In this document: piece by piece, positions 33,271 through 42,092 of the stretch
Layout of the letters: each line of letters opens with the position of its first letter
Position numbering within the stretch: position 1 is the first letter of the stretch
From: Cellulomonas sp. URHD0024
GTDB taxonomy: Bacteria > Actinomycetota > Actinomycetes > Actinomycetales > Cellulomonadaceae
Length of the DNA stretch: 64,000 nt
Reading direction: 5' to 3'
NCBI RefSeq assembly: GCF_000426185.1
Contig: NZ_AUEW01000004.1
Coordinates: forward strand, 310,001-374,000
The notes under the pieces: model-generated
What the model was told of the DNA's origin: nothing
Databases searched by the model: none
What the model saw: only the letters and a program-made list of their open reading frames with translations
Position numbers and translations under genes: made by a program

Positions 33271-34137
33271 TCACGACGACACGTCTGCCGTGGTGAACCT
33301 GCTCCACGCGAGCGCGCCGAAGATGACCACCCACGCCGCCTGCAGCGCGAGTCCCTGCCCGAGCACGTGCCAGTCAGGTTCGAGCCGGAGGAACTCCGCG
33401 AACCCGAGCCAGTGGTGCGTCAGCAGCGCCGGTGCGATGGCGTGCAACGCCGGCAGCTGGTCGAGCACCCCCGACACGATCGCCACGACGACGGTCGCGG
33501 CCATCGCGCCGACGGGTACCTCGGTGAGCGTCGAGAAGAACAGCCCGACCGCGACGAGCCCTGTCATGGAGAGCGCGACGTACGCGACGACACCCGCCAC
33601 CCTGACGACACCGTCGAGCAACGGCACCGTCGTGCCGGACAGCAAGGTGATGTCGCGCAGCCCGAAGAACGCCGCCCCGGCCACGAGGCCGACGATCGCG
33701 ATCGAGAGGACGGCTGCACCGGCGAACAGGAGCGCGCCCATCGCCTTCACGCCGAGCAGCCGGGTGCGGGACACGGGCACCACGAGCAGGTACCGCAACG
33801 TCCCCGCGGAGGCTTCGCCCGCGACGGCGTCGCCGGAGGCGATGCCGATGGTCAGCGGCAGGAGGAACGGCAGGCAGATGAAGAGCGCCGCGACTACGAG
33901 GAACAGCCCGTTGCCGGTGACGTTCCCGATGAACCCGGGGCCCTGACCGCCGAGCGCGCTGTCCTGCGTCAGGAAGAGCACCAGGCCGAGCAGCAGGGGG
34001 ACCAGGGAGAGGCCCACGAGCAGGACGATGTTGCGGCGGCGCCCGAAGACGAGCCGGAGCTCGCTGCGGGCCAGGCGACCCAGGGCGCCGCGGACGGGCT
34101 GAGCGGCGACGGCCGACGGACTCTCAACGAGCGACAT
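33271..34137 (-). CDS. ABC-2-type transporter permease
   Basis: 288 aa with about six membrane helices (first at ~38-60). The topology, with a cytoplasmic amphipathic stretch and Gly/Ala/Val-rich helices, fits ABC-2 exporter permeases. A short SAGTLRYLLVVPVSRTRLL segment between helices is the usual coupling region. ATG 34137 lies inside the end of the ATPase gene (14-bp overlap). Partner of the ATPase; substrate unknown. Confidence 0.86.
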   Translation of the reverse strand: MSLVESPSAVAAQPVRGALGRLARSELRLVFGRRRNIVLLVGLSLVPLLLGLVLFLTQDSALGGQGPGFIGNVTGNGLFLVVAALFICLPFLLPLTIGIASGDAVAGEASAGTLRYLLVVPVSRTRLLGVKAMGALLFAGAAVLSIAIVGLVAGAAFFGLRDITLLSGTTVPLLDGVVRVAGVVAYVALSMTGLVAVGLFFSTLTEVPVGAMAATVVVAIVSGVLDQLPALHAIAPALLTHHWLGFAEFLRLEPDWHVLGQGLALQAAWVVIFGALAWSRFTTADVSS

Positions 34138-35164
34138 CGAAGCCCTCCCCGGTCAGCTCGACGAAGATGTGCTCGAGGTTCGGCCGCCGGACCTCGAGGC
34201 CGAGCAGGTCGACCCCGGCGTGCACGATCGCCGCCGACACCTTCTCGGGCGGTGTGTCGTCGAGCAGGGCAGCGACGGTCGTGCCGTCCACGGACACGTC
34301 GGCCATCCCGAGCCCGCCGAGCACCTCGGCCACCGCGCCGACGTGGTCGACGGACGTAGTCACCAGGATGCGGGCCGCCCCGCGCGCCGTGAGCTCGCTG
34401 CGGTCGCCCTGGAGGAGCAACCGGCCCTTGCCCATGATCCCGATGTGCGAGCAGACCTGCTCGATCTCGGCGAGCAGGTGCGACGACACGAGCACGGTCG
34501 ACCCGGCCTGCGCGAGGTCGCGCACGAGGTGCCGGACCTCGCGCGTGCCCTGGGGGTCGAGCCCGTTGGTCGGTTCGTCGAGGACCAGGAGCTCGCGCGG
34601 TCGCAGCAGCGCCGCGGCCAGTCCCAGCCGCTGCTTCATGCCGAGCGAGTACTGCCGGTACGGCTTCGATGCGGCCGCTGTGAGTCCGACCCGCTCGAGG
34701 GCCTCGCCTGCACGGAGGCGGGACGTGCGCGGGTCGGCGGTCGCGTCGCTCGCGTCGAGGCGCGCCAGGTTCGCCCGACCGGTCAGGTAGGGGTGGAACG
34801 CCGGCCCCTCGACGAGCGCGCCTACCCGCGGCAGCACGTCGGCGCCGGACTCGGGCATCCGACCCCCGAGCAGCTCGGCGTGCCCGCTCGTCGGCCGGAC
34901 CAGGCCCAGCAGCATGCGGATCGTCGTCGTCTTGCCCGACCCGTTGGGGCCGAGGAACCCGTAGACCGCGCCCCGGGGGACGCGCAGGTCGATCCCGTCG
35001 ACGGCCACCTGCCCGGAGCGGAACTGCTTCGTCAGGCCCTCGGTGCGAATGGCGAGGTCCGTGCCCGCAAGGCCGCCCGTGCCTGCAAGGTCGGCCGTGC
35101 CTGCAAGGTCGCCCGTGCCCGCACCCCCGGTCGAGGATGCGGGAACGGGCAGCGGGTCCGTCAT
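34124..35164 (-). CDS. ABC transporter ATP-binding protein with repeat-derived N-terminal extension
   Basis: 346 aa. Walker A GPNGSGKTTTIRML near residue 72, Q-loop GALVEGPAFHP, signature YSLGMKQRLGLAAALL, Walker B LLVLDEPTNGLDPQG, and switch His in VSSHLLAEI. The first ~40 residues are a low-complexity Gly/Ala/Thr/Leu extension encoded by an 18-bp repeat; the real domain starts at IRTEGLTKQF. ATG 35164 overlaps the LolA-like gene's stop (ATGA). Works with the permease to export an unknown substrate. Confidence 0.9.
   Translation of the reverse strand: MTDPLPVPASSTGGAGTGDLAGTADLAGTGGLAGTDLAIRTEGLTKQFRSGQVAVDGIDLRVPRGAVYGFLGPNGSGKTTTIRMLLGLVRPTSGHAELLGGRMPESGADVLPRVGALVEGPAFHPYLTGRANLARLDASDATADPRTSRLRAGEALERVGLTAAASKPYRQYSLGMKQRLGLAAALLRPRELLVLDEPTNGLDPQGTREVRHLVRDLAQAGSTVLVSSHLLAEIEQVCSHIGIMGKGRLLLQGDRSELTARGAARILVTTSVDHVGAVAEVLGGLGMADVSVDGTTVAALLDDTPPEKVSAAIVHAGVDLLGLEVRRPNLEHIFVELTGEGFDVAR
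35063..35116. repeat. Three 18-bp tandem repeats in the ABC ATPase N-terminal coding region
   Basis: GCCCGCAAGGCCGCCCGT, GCCTGCAAGGTCGGCCGT and GCCTGCAAGGTCGCCCGT, in frame, encoding the repeated Ala-Gly-Thr-x-x-Leu extension. They lie within 50-100 bp of the end of the preceding LolA-like gene, whose last codons look similar. Confidence 0.8.
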
Positions 35165-36429
35165 CGGGCCAGGGCCTGCAGGGTCGCGCCCGGCACGGCG
35201 CCGACGAGCACCCGGCCGTCGTCGGTCACCAGCACGGACAGCAGCGCCGAGGTCAGCAGGTGACCCTCCGGGACGACGGTCGTCAGCTGGTCGTAGAGCG
35301 CCGACGTGTCCAGCGACCCGATCGGCGAGCCGCTGCCGCGCTTGTTCTCGGGGGCGAACTGGTCGTAGAGCTGCTGAGCGCCCTTCGAGTCGAACTGGCG
35401 CTTCGCGCCGGGCAGGGATGTCGCCGCCGCCGGGTCGCCGGCGAGCAGGCCCGGGACGTCGACCCCGAACGCCTGCACGACGCTGTCCCAGCCCGTGCCG
35501 GACACCGTCACACCCTCGGGCAGCGTGCCGGGCACCGCCGGGGCCTGTGCGCCCTCCTCGGGCAGGGGCACGACCACGTCCTTGGTGCTGGCCCCGGGCG
35601 GGGCCGAGAAGCTGAGCACGGAGTCGGCGGGCGTCCCGAACGACACGTCGGTGAACCCGAGCTCGAGCGACGGCGTCTTGGTGTCCGAGCGGCTCCAGAC
35701 CTGCAGTCGCAGCGGCGTGCTGGTCTTGGCGTCCACCGCCACCACGATCCTCCCGATCAGGGTGGTCTGGCTCTTCGGGGTCACGACGAGCTGGTAGGCG
35801 TCGCGTCCCGCGACCGTCGTCTGCGCGTCGAGTGCGACCGTCGAGTACTGCTTGGCCATCGCGACGGCCTGCTGGCCGGCCTCCGCGGGGGTCGGCAGGT
35901 CGCCCGTCACCGGGAGATCGCCGGCTGCGGCCTTGGCGCTCAGGTCGTCGTACCGCGCGGTGTCGGCGGCGTCCAGGGTGTAGTGCACGACCGCGTTGTC
36001 GGTGCTGGAGTACGTCCAGGCCTGCGGGCCGTCCTGCACGACGGAGTACTCGGAGACGTCGCCGAGCAGAGCGGCGCGCGAGCGCTCGGCGCCATCCGTC
36101 CAGACGCGCATCGTCGAGCTGCCACCGAGCAGCGACACGGGGTTGGCACCGCCGACGTCCTTGAACGGGAGCGCGGGCAGGCCGAGCCGTGCTGTGTAGA
36201 CGACCGTGCCGGACAGCGGCTGCTGGGGTGCGGCTGCGACCTGGGCTGCGAGCTGCTCGGGCGAGATGGTCGGCAGCCCGGAGCTGTCGGCGCTGGCCAG
36301 CAGGGGCGGGGCGGCGAACGCGATCCCGACGGCGGCCGCGGCGACCAACGGAACGGTCCAACGGGCCCGGTTCGACAGGCCGCGGCGGCGACTGGTGGTG
36401 GGCATCTGCGGCATCGGCTGCTCGGTCAT
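35161..36429 (-). CDS. LolA/DUF2092-like exported protein
   Basis: 422 aa. After a basic start there is one membrane anchor or signal segment (WTVPLVAAAAVGIAFAAPPLLAS, ~24-46). The rest is a LolA-like half-barrel: LSGTVVYTARLGLPAL, STMRVWTDGAERSRAALL, AWTYSSTDNAVVHYTL, RDAYQLVVTPK and LELGFTDVSFG. The C-terminal part has VLVTDDGRVLVGAVPG. It is the first gene before the ABC ATPase and permease, so it may present a lipid or lipoprotein to the exporter (inference). ATG 36429 is 94 bp from the divergent response regulator. Confidence 0.8.
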   Translation of the reverse strand: MTEQPMPQMPTTSRRRGLSNRARWTVPLVAAAAVGIAFAAPPLLASADSSGLPTISPEQLAAQVAAAPQQPLSGTVVYTARLGLPALPFKDVGGANPVSLLGGSSTMRVWTDGAERSRAALLGDVSEYSVVQDGPQAWTYSSTDNAVVHYTLDAADTARYDDLSAKAAAGDLPVTGDLPTPAEAGQQAVAMAKQYSTVALDAQTTVAGRDAYQLVVTPKSQTTLIGRIVVAVDAKTSTPLRLQVWSRSDTKTPSLELGFTDVSFGTPADSVLSFSAPPGASTKDVVVPLPEEGAQAPAVPGTLPEGVTVSGTGWDSVVQAFGVDVPGLLAGDPAAATSLPGAKRQFDSKGAQQLYDQFAPENKRGSGSPIGSLDTSALYDQLTTVVPEGHLLTSALLSVLVTDDGRVLVGAVPGATLQALAR

Positions 36430-36523
36430 GGCACCACTGTGCGTCATCGTCGCTGAGCGGACCCTGAGAGCGGGGTGAGGCGGCAGGCCGTCCGCGGGGC
36501 GTGCCGGGTGGCATGCTCGCGAC

Positions 36524-37177
36524 ATGCGGGTTCTCGTGGTGGACGACGAGCGCGGCCTGGTGCGCGCGCTCAAGCGCGGCCTGACCGCCGAGGGGTTCGT
36601 GGTGGACGTCGCGCTGGACGGCGACACAGGTCTGGAGCTCGCGTCGGAGAACGACTACGACGCGATCGTGCTGGACGTGATGCTCCCGCGGCGCAACGGC
36701 TACGACGTCGTGACCGCGCTGCGTGAGCGTGACGTGTGGACGCCGGTGCTCATGCTGAGCGCCAAGGACGGCGAGTACGACGTGGCCGACGGGCTCGACG
36801 TGGGGGCCGACGACTACTTGACCAAGCCGTTCGCGTTCGTCGTGCTCGTCAGCCGGCTCCGGGCCCTGCTCCGGCGCCAGATGCAGGCGCGCCCCCCGAT
36901 CCTGACGGTCGGCGAGATCGCCCTCGACCCGTCGACGCGGAAGGTCACGCGTGCGGGCGAGTCCGTGCCGCTCACCGCTCGGGAGGTCGCGCTGCTCGAG
37001 TACCTCATGCACCACGCCGACCGCGTGGTCGGCAAGGTCGAGCTGCGGGACCACGTGTGGGACGGCGACGGCGACGACGTGAACGTGGTCGAGGTCTACG
37101 TGTCCTACCTGCGTCGCAAGCTCGGTCGCGAGTCGGTCGAGACCGTCCGCGGCGCGGGGTATCGCGTTGCCGGCTAG
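36524..37177 (+). CDS. OmpR/PhoP-family response regulator
   Basis: 217 aa. The receiver has Asp pair VVDDE at residues 5-8, phospho-acceptor Asp in IVLDVMLPRRNG (about residue 51) and the switch Lys in DDYLTKPFAF. A winged-helix effector follows (VPLTAREVALLEYLMHH, VEVYVSYLRRKL, VRGAGYRV). It is followed after 15 bp by its kinase. It is divergent from the LolA-like/ABC operon, the most likely target (inference). Confidence 0.95.
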   Translation: MRVLVVDDERGLVRALKRGLTAEGFVVDVALDGDTGLELASENDYDAIVLDVMLPRRNGYDVVTALRERDVWTPVLMLSAKDGEYDVADGLDVGADDYLTKPFAFVVLVSRLRALLRRQMQARPPILTVGEIALDPSTRKVTRAGESVPLTAREVALLEYLMHHADRVVGKVELRDHVWDGDGDDVNVVEVYVSYLRRKLGRESVETVRGAGYRVAG

Positions 37178-37192
37178 GCGAGCGTCCTAGGC

Positions 37193-38530
37193 ATGCGGCG
37201 TACCAAGCACGAGCACCCCTGGCACGGCCCGTCGTTGCGGATGCGTCTGACGCTCATCGCCTCCGGCGCGTTGTTCGTCGCGCTGGTCGTGGGTGCGTTC
37301 GCCCTGACCACGGTGCTGAGCCGTACGCGGATCGACGCACTCGACACGGTGGTCCGGGAGCGTGTCGCGACGATCGCCGTGCTGGTGGAGGACGACCGGC
37401 TGCCCGACGAGCTGCCCGTGGCGGAACCGGGGGAGATCGCGCAGCTGCTCGATGCGCGCGGCGGAGTCCTGGCCACGTCCCCCAACGCGAGCCGGACCCT
37501 CCCGGTCGTGCCGCTCGACACCGTCGCCGTCGGCCGTGGGACCGCGGTCGGCAGTACCAGCGAGAGTGCCTACGACGACGAGGCGCGGATCGCGGTGCGC
37601 TCGTCCACGTACCGCGGCGAGCCGGTGACGGTGGTCGCGACCGTCCCGATCACCGAGGTCCAGAGCGTGCTGGACGCGCTGCGCCTGGCGCTCGTCATGG
37701 TCGTGCCGGTGCTGACCCTCCTCCTCGGGCTGGTCGTCTGGTTGATCCTCGGACGCGCGTTGCGACCCGTCGAGGAGCTGCGTCGCGGCGCCGCGCAGGT
37801 CGCCTCGACGGGCGGTCCCGGTTCGCTGCCGGTGCCGCGACGCGACGACGAGCTGGGCGCGCTGGCGCGGACGCTGAACTCGATGCTCGACCGGCTCGAG
37901 GCCGGTGCTGCCCGACAGCGACGGTTCGTCGCCGACGCCGCGCACGAGCTGCGCTCCCCGCTGGCCACGCTCCGGGCGAGCATCGAGGTCGCGCGTCTGC
38001 ACCCCGAGTCGTACGACACCGCCGAGCTCGCCTCCGATCTCGAGGCCGAGGTGCTACGGATGCAGGCGCTCGTGGACGACCTCCTGCTGCTCGCACGCGT
38101 CGGCTCGGCACCGTCGGCGCGCACGGACGTCGACCTCGCCGCCGTGGTGCGCGACGTGGTGCCGATGACGGCGGTGGCCCTCGTCGTCGACGGATCGGGT
38201 CGCGCCTTCGCCGCCGAGGCGCTGGTCGGGCGGGTGGTGCGCAACCTCGTCGACAACGCTCTGCGACACGCGACGGCCCAGGTCAGGGTGACCGTCGCCG
38301 ACGGGCTCGTCGTGGTCGACGACGACGGCGCCGGCCTCGCCGAGCAGGACTACGAGCGGGTGTTCGAGCGCTTCGTGCGACTCGACGACGCGCGCGAGCG
38401 GGACGCGGGCGGGAGTGGTCTCGGGCTGGCGATCGCCCGGGAGGTGGCCCGTGAGCAGGGCGGCGACATCAGGTTGTCGCGGTCACCGCTCGGCGGGCTG
38501 CGCGCGGAGCTGCGGGTTCCGGTCAGCTGA
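37193..38530 (+). CDS. Sensor histidine kinase (HAMP, HisKA)
   Basis: 445 aa. A first membrane helix (~17-40), an extracellular segment of ~120 residues, a second helix (~165-185), a HAMP region (ILGRALRPVEELRRGAAQV), HisKA with FVADAAHELRSPLATLRASI (His near residue 250), and an HATPase with VRNLVDNALRHA, VDDDGAG and GGSGLGLAIAREV. Partner of the upstream regulator. The extracellular part gives no clue to the signal. Confidence 0.95.
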   Translation: MRRTKHEHPWHGPSLRMRLTLIASGALFVALVVGAFALTTVLSRTRIDALDTVVRERVATIAVLVEDDRLPDELPVAEPGEIAQLLDARGGVLATSPNASRTLPVVPLDTVAVGRGTAVGSTSESAYDDEARIAVRSSTYRGEPVTVVATVPITEVQSVLDALRLALVMVVPVLTLLLGLVVWLILGRALRPVEELRRGAAQVASTGGPGSLPVPRRDDELGALARTLNSMLDRLEAGAARQRRFVADAAHELRSPLATLRASIEVARLHPESYDTAELASDLEAEVLRMQALVDDLLLLARVGSAPSARTDVDLAAVVRDVVPMTAVALVVDGSGRAFAAEALVGRVVRNLVDNALRHATAQVRVTVADGLVVVDDDGAGLAEQDYERVFERFVRLDDARERDAGGSGLGLAIAREVAREQGGDIRLSRSPLGGLRAELRVPVS

Positions 38531-38636
38531 GTCACCCCGTCCCGCGTCGAGCCTCGCGCGCCCGCCTCCAGCAGCCCGTGCGGCTCGTCGGAACGTCGTC
38601 GTACGGTGGTTTCTCGACGACCGCCGGAGGTGACCG

Positions 38637-39293
38637 ATGCCCCAGCCCGATCCGATCGACGCCGGCCGTGACCCCGTGCGTGATGTGCCGCTGGACGTGG
38701 CCCGCTACGTGGCCGACCGGGACGCCGCACGGGACCGCGCGGGCCGCGAGCCGGGCGACGTTGCGCAGGACGACGTTGCGCAGGACGACGGCGAGCAGGG
38801 CGACGGCGAGCAGGGCGACGGTGCCCAGATGCCTGCGGGGCCGGCTCCGATGGCCGGCCGCATGCAGTTCCGCACCGCGTGGGTGGACCGCGTGGTCGAC
38901 CAGGCGATCGCCAGGGGAGAGTTCGACAACCTGCCGCTGGCGGGCAAACCGATCCCGGGGATCGGAGCGCACCACGACCCGGACTGGTGGCTCAAGGCGC
39001 TCATCGAGCGCGAGCAGATCTCGGGGGTGCTCCCGGAAGCGATCCAGCTGCGCAAGGACGACGCGGTGCTCGACGAGCGGCTGGACGGCCTGCGCGACGA
39101 GTCACAGGTCCGGGAGGCACTGACCGAGTTCAACGCCCGGATCGTCGCCGCTCGCCGTCAGCTCATGGGTGGGCCGCCGGTGGTGACCCCGCTGCGGGAC
39201 GTCGAGCGGGAGGTCTCGGCGTGGGCGTCCCGCCGCGCCGTGCCCGAGCCCGCGCCCGACGTGGGGACGCGACGACGCTCCTGGTGGCGGTGA
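38637..39293 (+). CDS. DUF1992 (DnaJ-homologue type) protein
   Basis: 218 aa. Residues ~80-150 match DUF1992: VDQAIARGEFDNLPLAGKPI (the family hallmark), HDPDWWLKALIEREQISGV, and a helical LIEREQ region continuing to LDGLRDESQVREALTEFN. An acidic linker with repeated Asp-Gly-Glu-Gln units (residues 39-60) is encoded by short DNA repeats. The function of DUF1992 is unknown. The ATG at 38637 follows GGAGGTGACCG. Confidence 0.85.
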   Translation: MPQPDPIDAGRDPVRDVPLDVARYVADRDAARDRAGREPGDVAQDDVAQDDGEQGDGEQGDGAQMPAGPAPMAGRMQFRTAWVDRVVDQAIARGEFDNLPLAGKPIPGIGAHHDPDWWLKALIEREQISGVLPEAIQLRKDDAVLDERLDGLRDESQVREALTEFNARIVAARRQLMGGPPVVTPLRDVEREVSAWASRRAVPEPAPDVGTRRRSWWR

Positions 39294-39296
39294 GCG

Positions 39297-39524
39297 CTAC
39301 TCGCGGTCCTCGAGCGCCGGCAGGATCGTCGTCGGGATCGCGAAGGCGAGCGCGACGGCCAGGATGCCCCCGACGAAGAGCCAGCCCGTCCAGTCGGGGT
39401 AGTTGAACGCGACGGTGAAGAGCGCCAGGCCGCCCAGGAACAAGATCATCGGGAAGACGAACGAGATCGCGCGGCCCGGGGACTTGGTCTCGTCCTCGCG
39501 GTGCTGGATCAGCGGCTGGCTCAT
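39297..39524 (-). CDS. Small two-helix membrane protein
   Basis: 75 aa with two membrane segments (about residues 20-41 and 47-70) separated by a short WTGW turn. No recognisable domain. The N-terminus is hydrophilic and probably cytoplasmic. ATG 39524 has GGAGG. It ends 3 bp from the convergent DUF1992 gene. Confidence 0.75.
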   Translation of the reverse strand: MSQPLIQHREDETKSPGRAISFVFPMILFLGGLALFTVAFNYPDWTGWLFVGGILAVALAFAIPTTILPALEDRE

Positions 39525-39599
39525 GGGTGTCCTCCGGTGTCGTCCGCACGCTCGATCAGCTGCGACTGAAGCCAGCCTAGCCAGTGGTCAGCGGATTGC

Positions 39600-39627
39600 G
39601 GGTGCCCGCGCCACGACGCGGGCACCC
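39600..39627. terminator. Hairpin downstream of the YCII gene region
   Basis: GGGTGCCCGCG pairs over 11 bp with CGCGGGCACCC, loop CCACGA. It lies 45 bp after the stop of the YCII-family gene on the minus strand. Confidence 0.75.
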
Positions 39628-39672
39628 CGTGCGGGCTCGGTCCTCCTGCTTGCCGGAGGACTGTGCCTGCGC

Positions 39673-40008
39673 TCAGTCCTTCCAGATCCAGAGGGGCCGG
39701 ACCTCCAGCGTGCCGAACCTCGCCATCGGGTGGTCGGCGGCGACCTTGACCGCCTCGTCCAGATCGGCGCACTCGAGCAGGTCGAAACCGGCGATCTGCT
39801 CCTGCGTCTCCACGAACGGCCCCTCGGTGACCAGGAGCCTGCCCGAGCGCACCCGGACCGTGCGGCCGTCCTGCGCCGCCTGCAGGCGGTCGCCGTCGCG
39901 GCGTCGTCCCGCGGCGTCGTTCTCCGCCACCCAGGCCTCGATGTTGTCGTCGGCAGCCACGTAGGCGTCCGCGGTCGGGTCGGTCCAGACGAGCATCAGG
40001 AACTGCAT
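39673..40008 (-). CDS. YCII-related (DGPF-type) protein
   Basis: 111 aa. The dimeric ferredoxin-like YCII/DGPF fold pattern is seen: MQFLMLVWTDP at the start, LLVTEGPFVETQEQIAGFDLLE in two pieces, and ADLDEAVKVAADHP. Actinobacterial genomes often pair these with ECF sigma factors, but none is adjacent here. No function can be assigned. ATG 40008 has GGAGGACACC. Confidence 0.85.
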   Translation of the reverse strand: MQFLMLVWTDPTADAYVAADDNIEAWVAENDAAGRRRDGDRLQAAQDGRTVRVRSGRLLVTEGPFVETQEQIAGFDLLECADLDEAVKVAADHPMARFGTLEVRPLWIWKD

Positions 40009-40121
40009 GGTGTCCTCCAGCGGGTTGTCGGGGTAGATCCTTCACCGCCACGACGCGGACGTGCGCACCGGATCGACACTCTGGTCCGACACGGTTCGAC
40101 GAGCAGATGTACGACGAGAGT

Positions 40122-41054
40122 TCAGCGCATCGGGCGGGCACGTGGCGCCCGAGGGCCGTAGCGCGGTGCCGACGACGTCTGGGTGAGCTCGATCAGCCGG
40201 ACGACCCGTTGACGCTGGCCGGCCCACGGTGCCAGCAGCTCGAGCATCCCGGCGTCGTCGGTGCGTCGGCCCGTCAACGCCCAGCCGACCAGGTGGGCGA
40301 GGTGGAAGTCGCCGACCGAGACCGCATCGGTGTCGCCGAGCGCCCGTGACGCGACCTCCGCCACCGTCCACGGCCCGACCCCCCGCACCGTCAGCAGTCG
40401 TCGGTAGGCCTCGGCCATCGGCAGGTCGGCGGACTCCTGCAGGCGGTGTGCGACGGTCGCAGCGCGCTGGACGGTGCCCGCCCGCTGCTGGTCGACGCCC
40501 GCGAGCCGCCAGTCCCACACGGGCACGGCGCGCCAGCCGGCCGCATCGGGAGGGACGCGCAGGGTCCCGGGACCGGGGCCCGGCGCCCGGGTCCCGTGCT
40601 GCACGACCAGCCGGCGCCAGGAGGCCTGCGCGTCCAGGCCGACCACCTTCTGCTCCAGGATGGCCGGGACGAGCGCCTCCAGGACGTTGATCGAGCGCGG
40701 GATCCGCAGGCCCGGCAGGCGTCGGTGCGCGTCGTGGACGACGGGGTGCAGGCGAGAGTCGAAGCCGTCGGCGGTGTCCCGCGCGCCGAGCAGGTCCGGC
40801 GTCTGCGCGAGCGCGCGTTCCGCGCCGGGACCCCAGGCGGTCACGTGGACGCCGTCAGCGCGTCGGACCAGGTGTCGCGTGACCGGCCCGTCCGGCGTGC
40901 GGGTGGCCTGCCAGACGCTGCCGTCGGGCGCGAACGACCAGCACGGGTCGCCGCCGCCGTGTCGCAGGGCGCGCAGGGTGAGCCGCAGGTCGAGGGGTGC
41001 CGTGGGTCGGTAGACGGTGGCGAGCGGCTCCGCGAGGGGAACTGTCGAGGTCAC
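40122..41054 (-). CDS. AlkA-like HhH-GPD DNA glycosylase
   Basis: 310 aa. The helix-hairpin-helix and Gly-Pro-Asp motif is RRLLTVRGVGPWTVAEVASR with the catalytic Asp in VSVGDFHLAHLVG, as in AlkA-type 3-methyladenine DNA glycosylases. An earlier LEALVPAILEQKVVGLDAQ is also typical. It would remove alkylated bases from DNA. GTG 41054 is chosen because CATAGT lies exactly 7 nt upstream (leaderless -10) and because longer frames would run into the divergent DUF72 gene at 41092. Confidence 0.86.
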   Translation of the reverse strand: MTSTVPLAEPLATVYRPTAPLDLRLTLRALRHGGGDPCWSFAPDGSVWQATRTPDGPVTRHLVRRADGVHVTAWGPGAERALAQTPDLLGARDTADGFDSRLHPVVHDAHRRLPGLRIPRSINVLEALVPAILEQKVVGLDAQASWRRLVVQHGTRAPGPGPGTLRVPPDAAGWRAVPVWDWRLAGVDQQRAGTVQRAATVAHRLQESADLPMAEAYRRLLTVRGVGPWTVAEVASRALGDTDAVSVGDFHLAHLVGWALTGRRTDDAGMLELLAPWAGQRQRVVRLIELTQTSSAPRYGPRAPRARPMR

Positions 41055-41061
41055 GCCTCCC

Positions 41062-41067
41062 ACTATG
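41062..41067 (-). promoter_or_regulatory. Leaderless -10 hexamer for the AlkA-like gene
   Basis: CATAGT on the minus strand (complement of ACTATG), 7 nt from the GTG at 41054. Confidence 0.45.
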
Positions 41068-41091
41068 CGCCGGTTGCGCGAGGATGCCTGC

Positions 41092-41970
41092 ATGACGATC
41101 CGGACGGGCATCTCGGGCTGGCGCTACGCGCCGTGGCGCGGTGTGTTCTACCCAGCCGGCCTCCCGCAGCGCAGCGAGCTCGAGTACGCGGCGAGCCGGT
41201 TGACGTCGATCGAGATCAACGGGTCGTTCTACGCGCTCCAGAAGCCGGAGAACTTCCAGGCGTGGTCGGCGCAGACGCCTGACGACTTCCTGTTCTCGAT
41301 CAAGGCGCCGCGGTTCATCACCCACATGAAGAAGCTGGCCGACGTCCGCACGCCGGTGGCCAACTTCCTGGCCAGCGGCGTGCTCGCCCTCGGCCCGAAG
41401 CTCGGTCCGATGCTGTGGCAGCTGCCGCCGAACCTCGGGTACGACGCCGACCGGCTGACCTCGTTCTTCGACCTCCTTCCCCGTAGCACCGCGGCTGCCG
41501 CCGCCATGGCGACCGAGCACGACGAGCGGCTGGACGGCCGGGCCTGGACGACGACCGACGCGGACCGACCGTTGCGACACGTGCTCGAGGTCCGGCACGC
41601 CACGTTCGAGACCCCGTCGTTCGTCGAGCTGATGCGCGAGCACGACGTCGGGATCGTGGTCGCGGACGCCGGCGGACGGTGGCCGGTGATCGAGGACGTC
41701 ACCTCGAACCTCGTCTACCTCCGGCTGCACGGCGACAAGGAGCTCTACGCGAGCGGGTACGACGACGCGTCGCTGGACCGCTGGGCGGCGCGCGTGCGGG
41801 TCTGGGCGGACGGCGGCGAGCCGGCGGACGCGAAGCGGCTGTCAGGTCCGGCCGTGCCCCCGGTCGCCGATCGGGACGTGTTCGTCTACTTCGACAACGA
41901 CATCAAGGTCCGCGCGCCGTACGACGCGATGGCGCTCGCGGCCCGGCTGGGTGTCGGGCCGAGACCCTGA
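41092..41970 (+). CDS. DUF72-family protein
   Basis: 292 aa. It has the DUF72 TIM-barrel hallmarks: TGISGWRYAPWRGVFYP at the start, IEINGSFYALQKPENF, FLFSIKAPRFITHMKKL, LGPMLWQLPPN, and a C-terminal FVYFDNDIKVRAPYDAMAL. The biochemical role is unknown. GAGGAT lies 6 nt before the ATG and may be a leaderless -10. Divergent from the AlkA-like gene with 37 bp between starts. Confidence 0.9.
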   Translation: MTIRTGISGWRYAPWRGVFYPAGLPQRSELEYAASRLTSIEINGSFYALQKPENFQAWSAQTPDDFLFSIKAPRFITHMKKLADVRTPVANFLASGVLALGPKLGPMLWQLPPNLGYDADRLTSFFDLLPRSTAAAAAMATEHDERLDGRAWTTTDADRPLRHVLEVRHATFETPSFVELMREHDVGIVVADAGGRWPVIEDVTSNLVYLRLHGDKELYASGYDDASLDRWAARVRVWADGGEPADAKRLSGPAVPPVADRDVFVYFDNDIKVRAPYDAMALAARLGVGPRP

Positions 41971-42035
41971 CCGGCCGGCGCGGAGGCGGGTCAGTGCATG
42001 GTCACTGTCGGCACAGCGCCGGCCCGCAGCCTGCC

Positions 42036-42092
42036 CAGTGTCGGCTCAGAGTCGGCCCAGTGTCGGCTCAGTGTCGGCGCAGAGTCGGCTCA
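42036..42092. repeat. 11-bp tandem repeats abutting the S4 gene stop
   Basis: Five units of CAGTGTCGGCT-type (11 bp), the last reaching the S4-protein gene's stop codon. On the minus strand the units read TGAGCCGACAC, each beginning with TGA or TGG. The DNA up to 41971 on the other side holds no gene. Confidence 0.8.

Noticed and set aside
41054..41111. ATG starts at 41093 or 41111 for the AlkA-like gene
   Set aside because: They would overlap the divergent DUF72 start; GTG 41054 has a leaderless -10 with 7-nt spacing.
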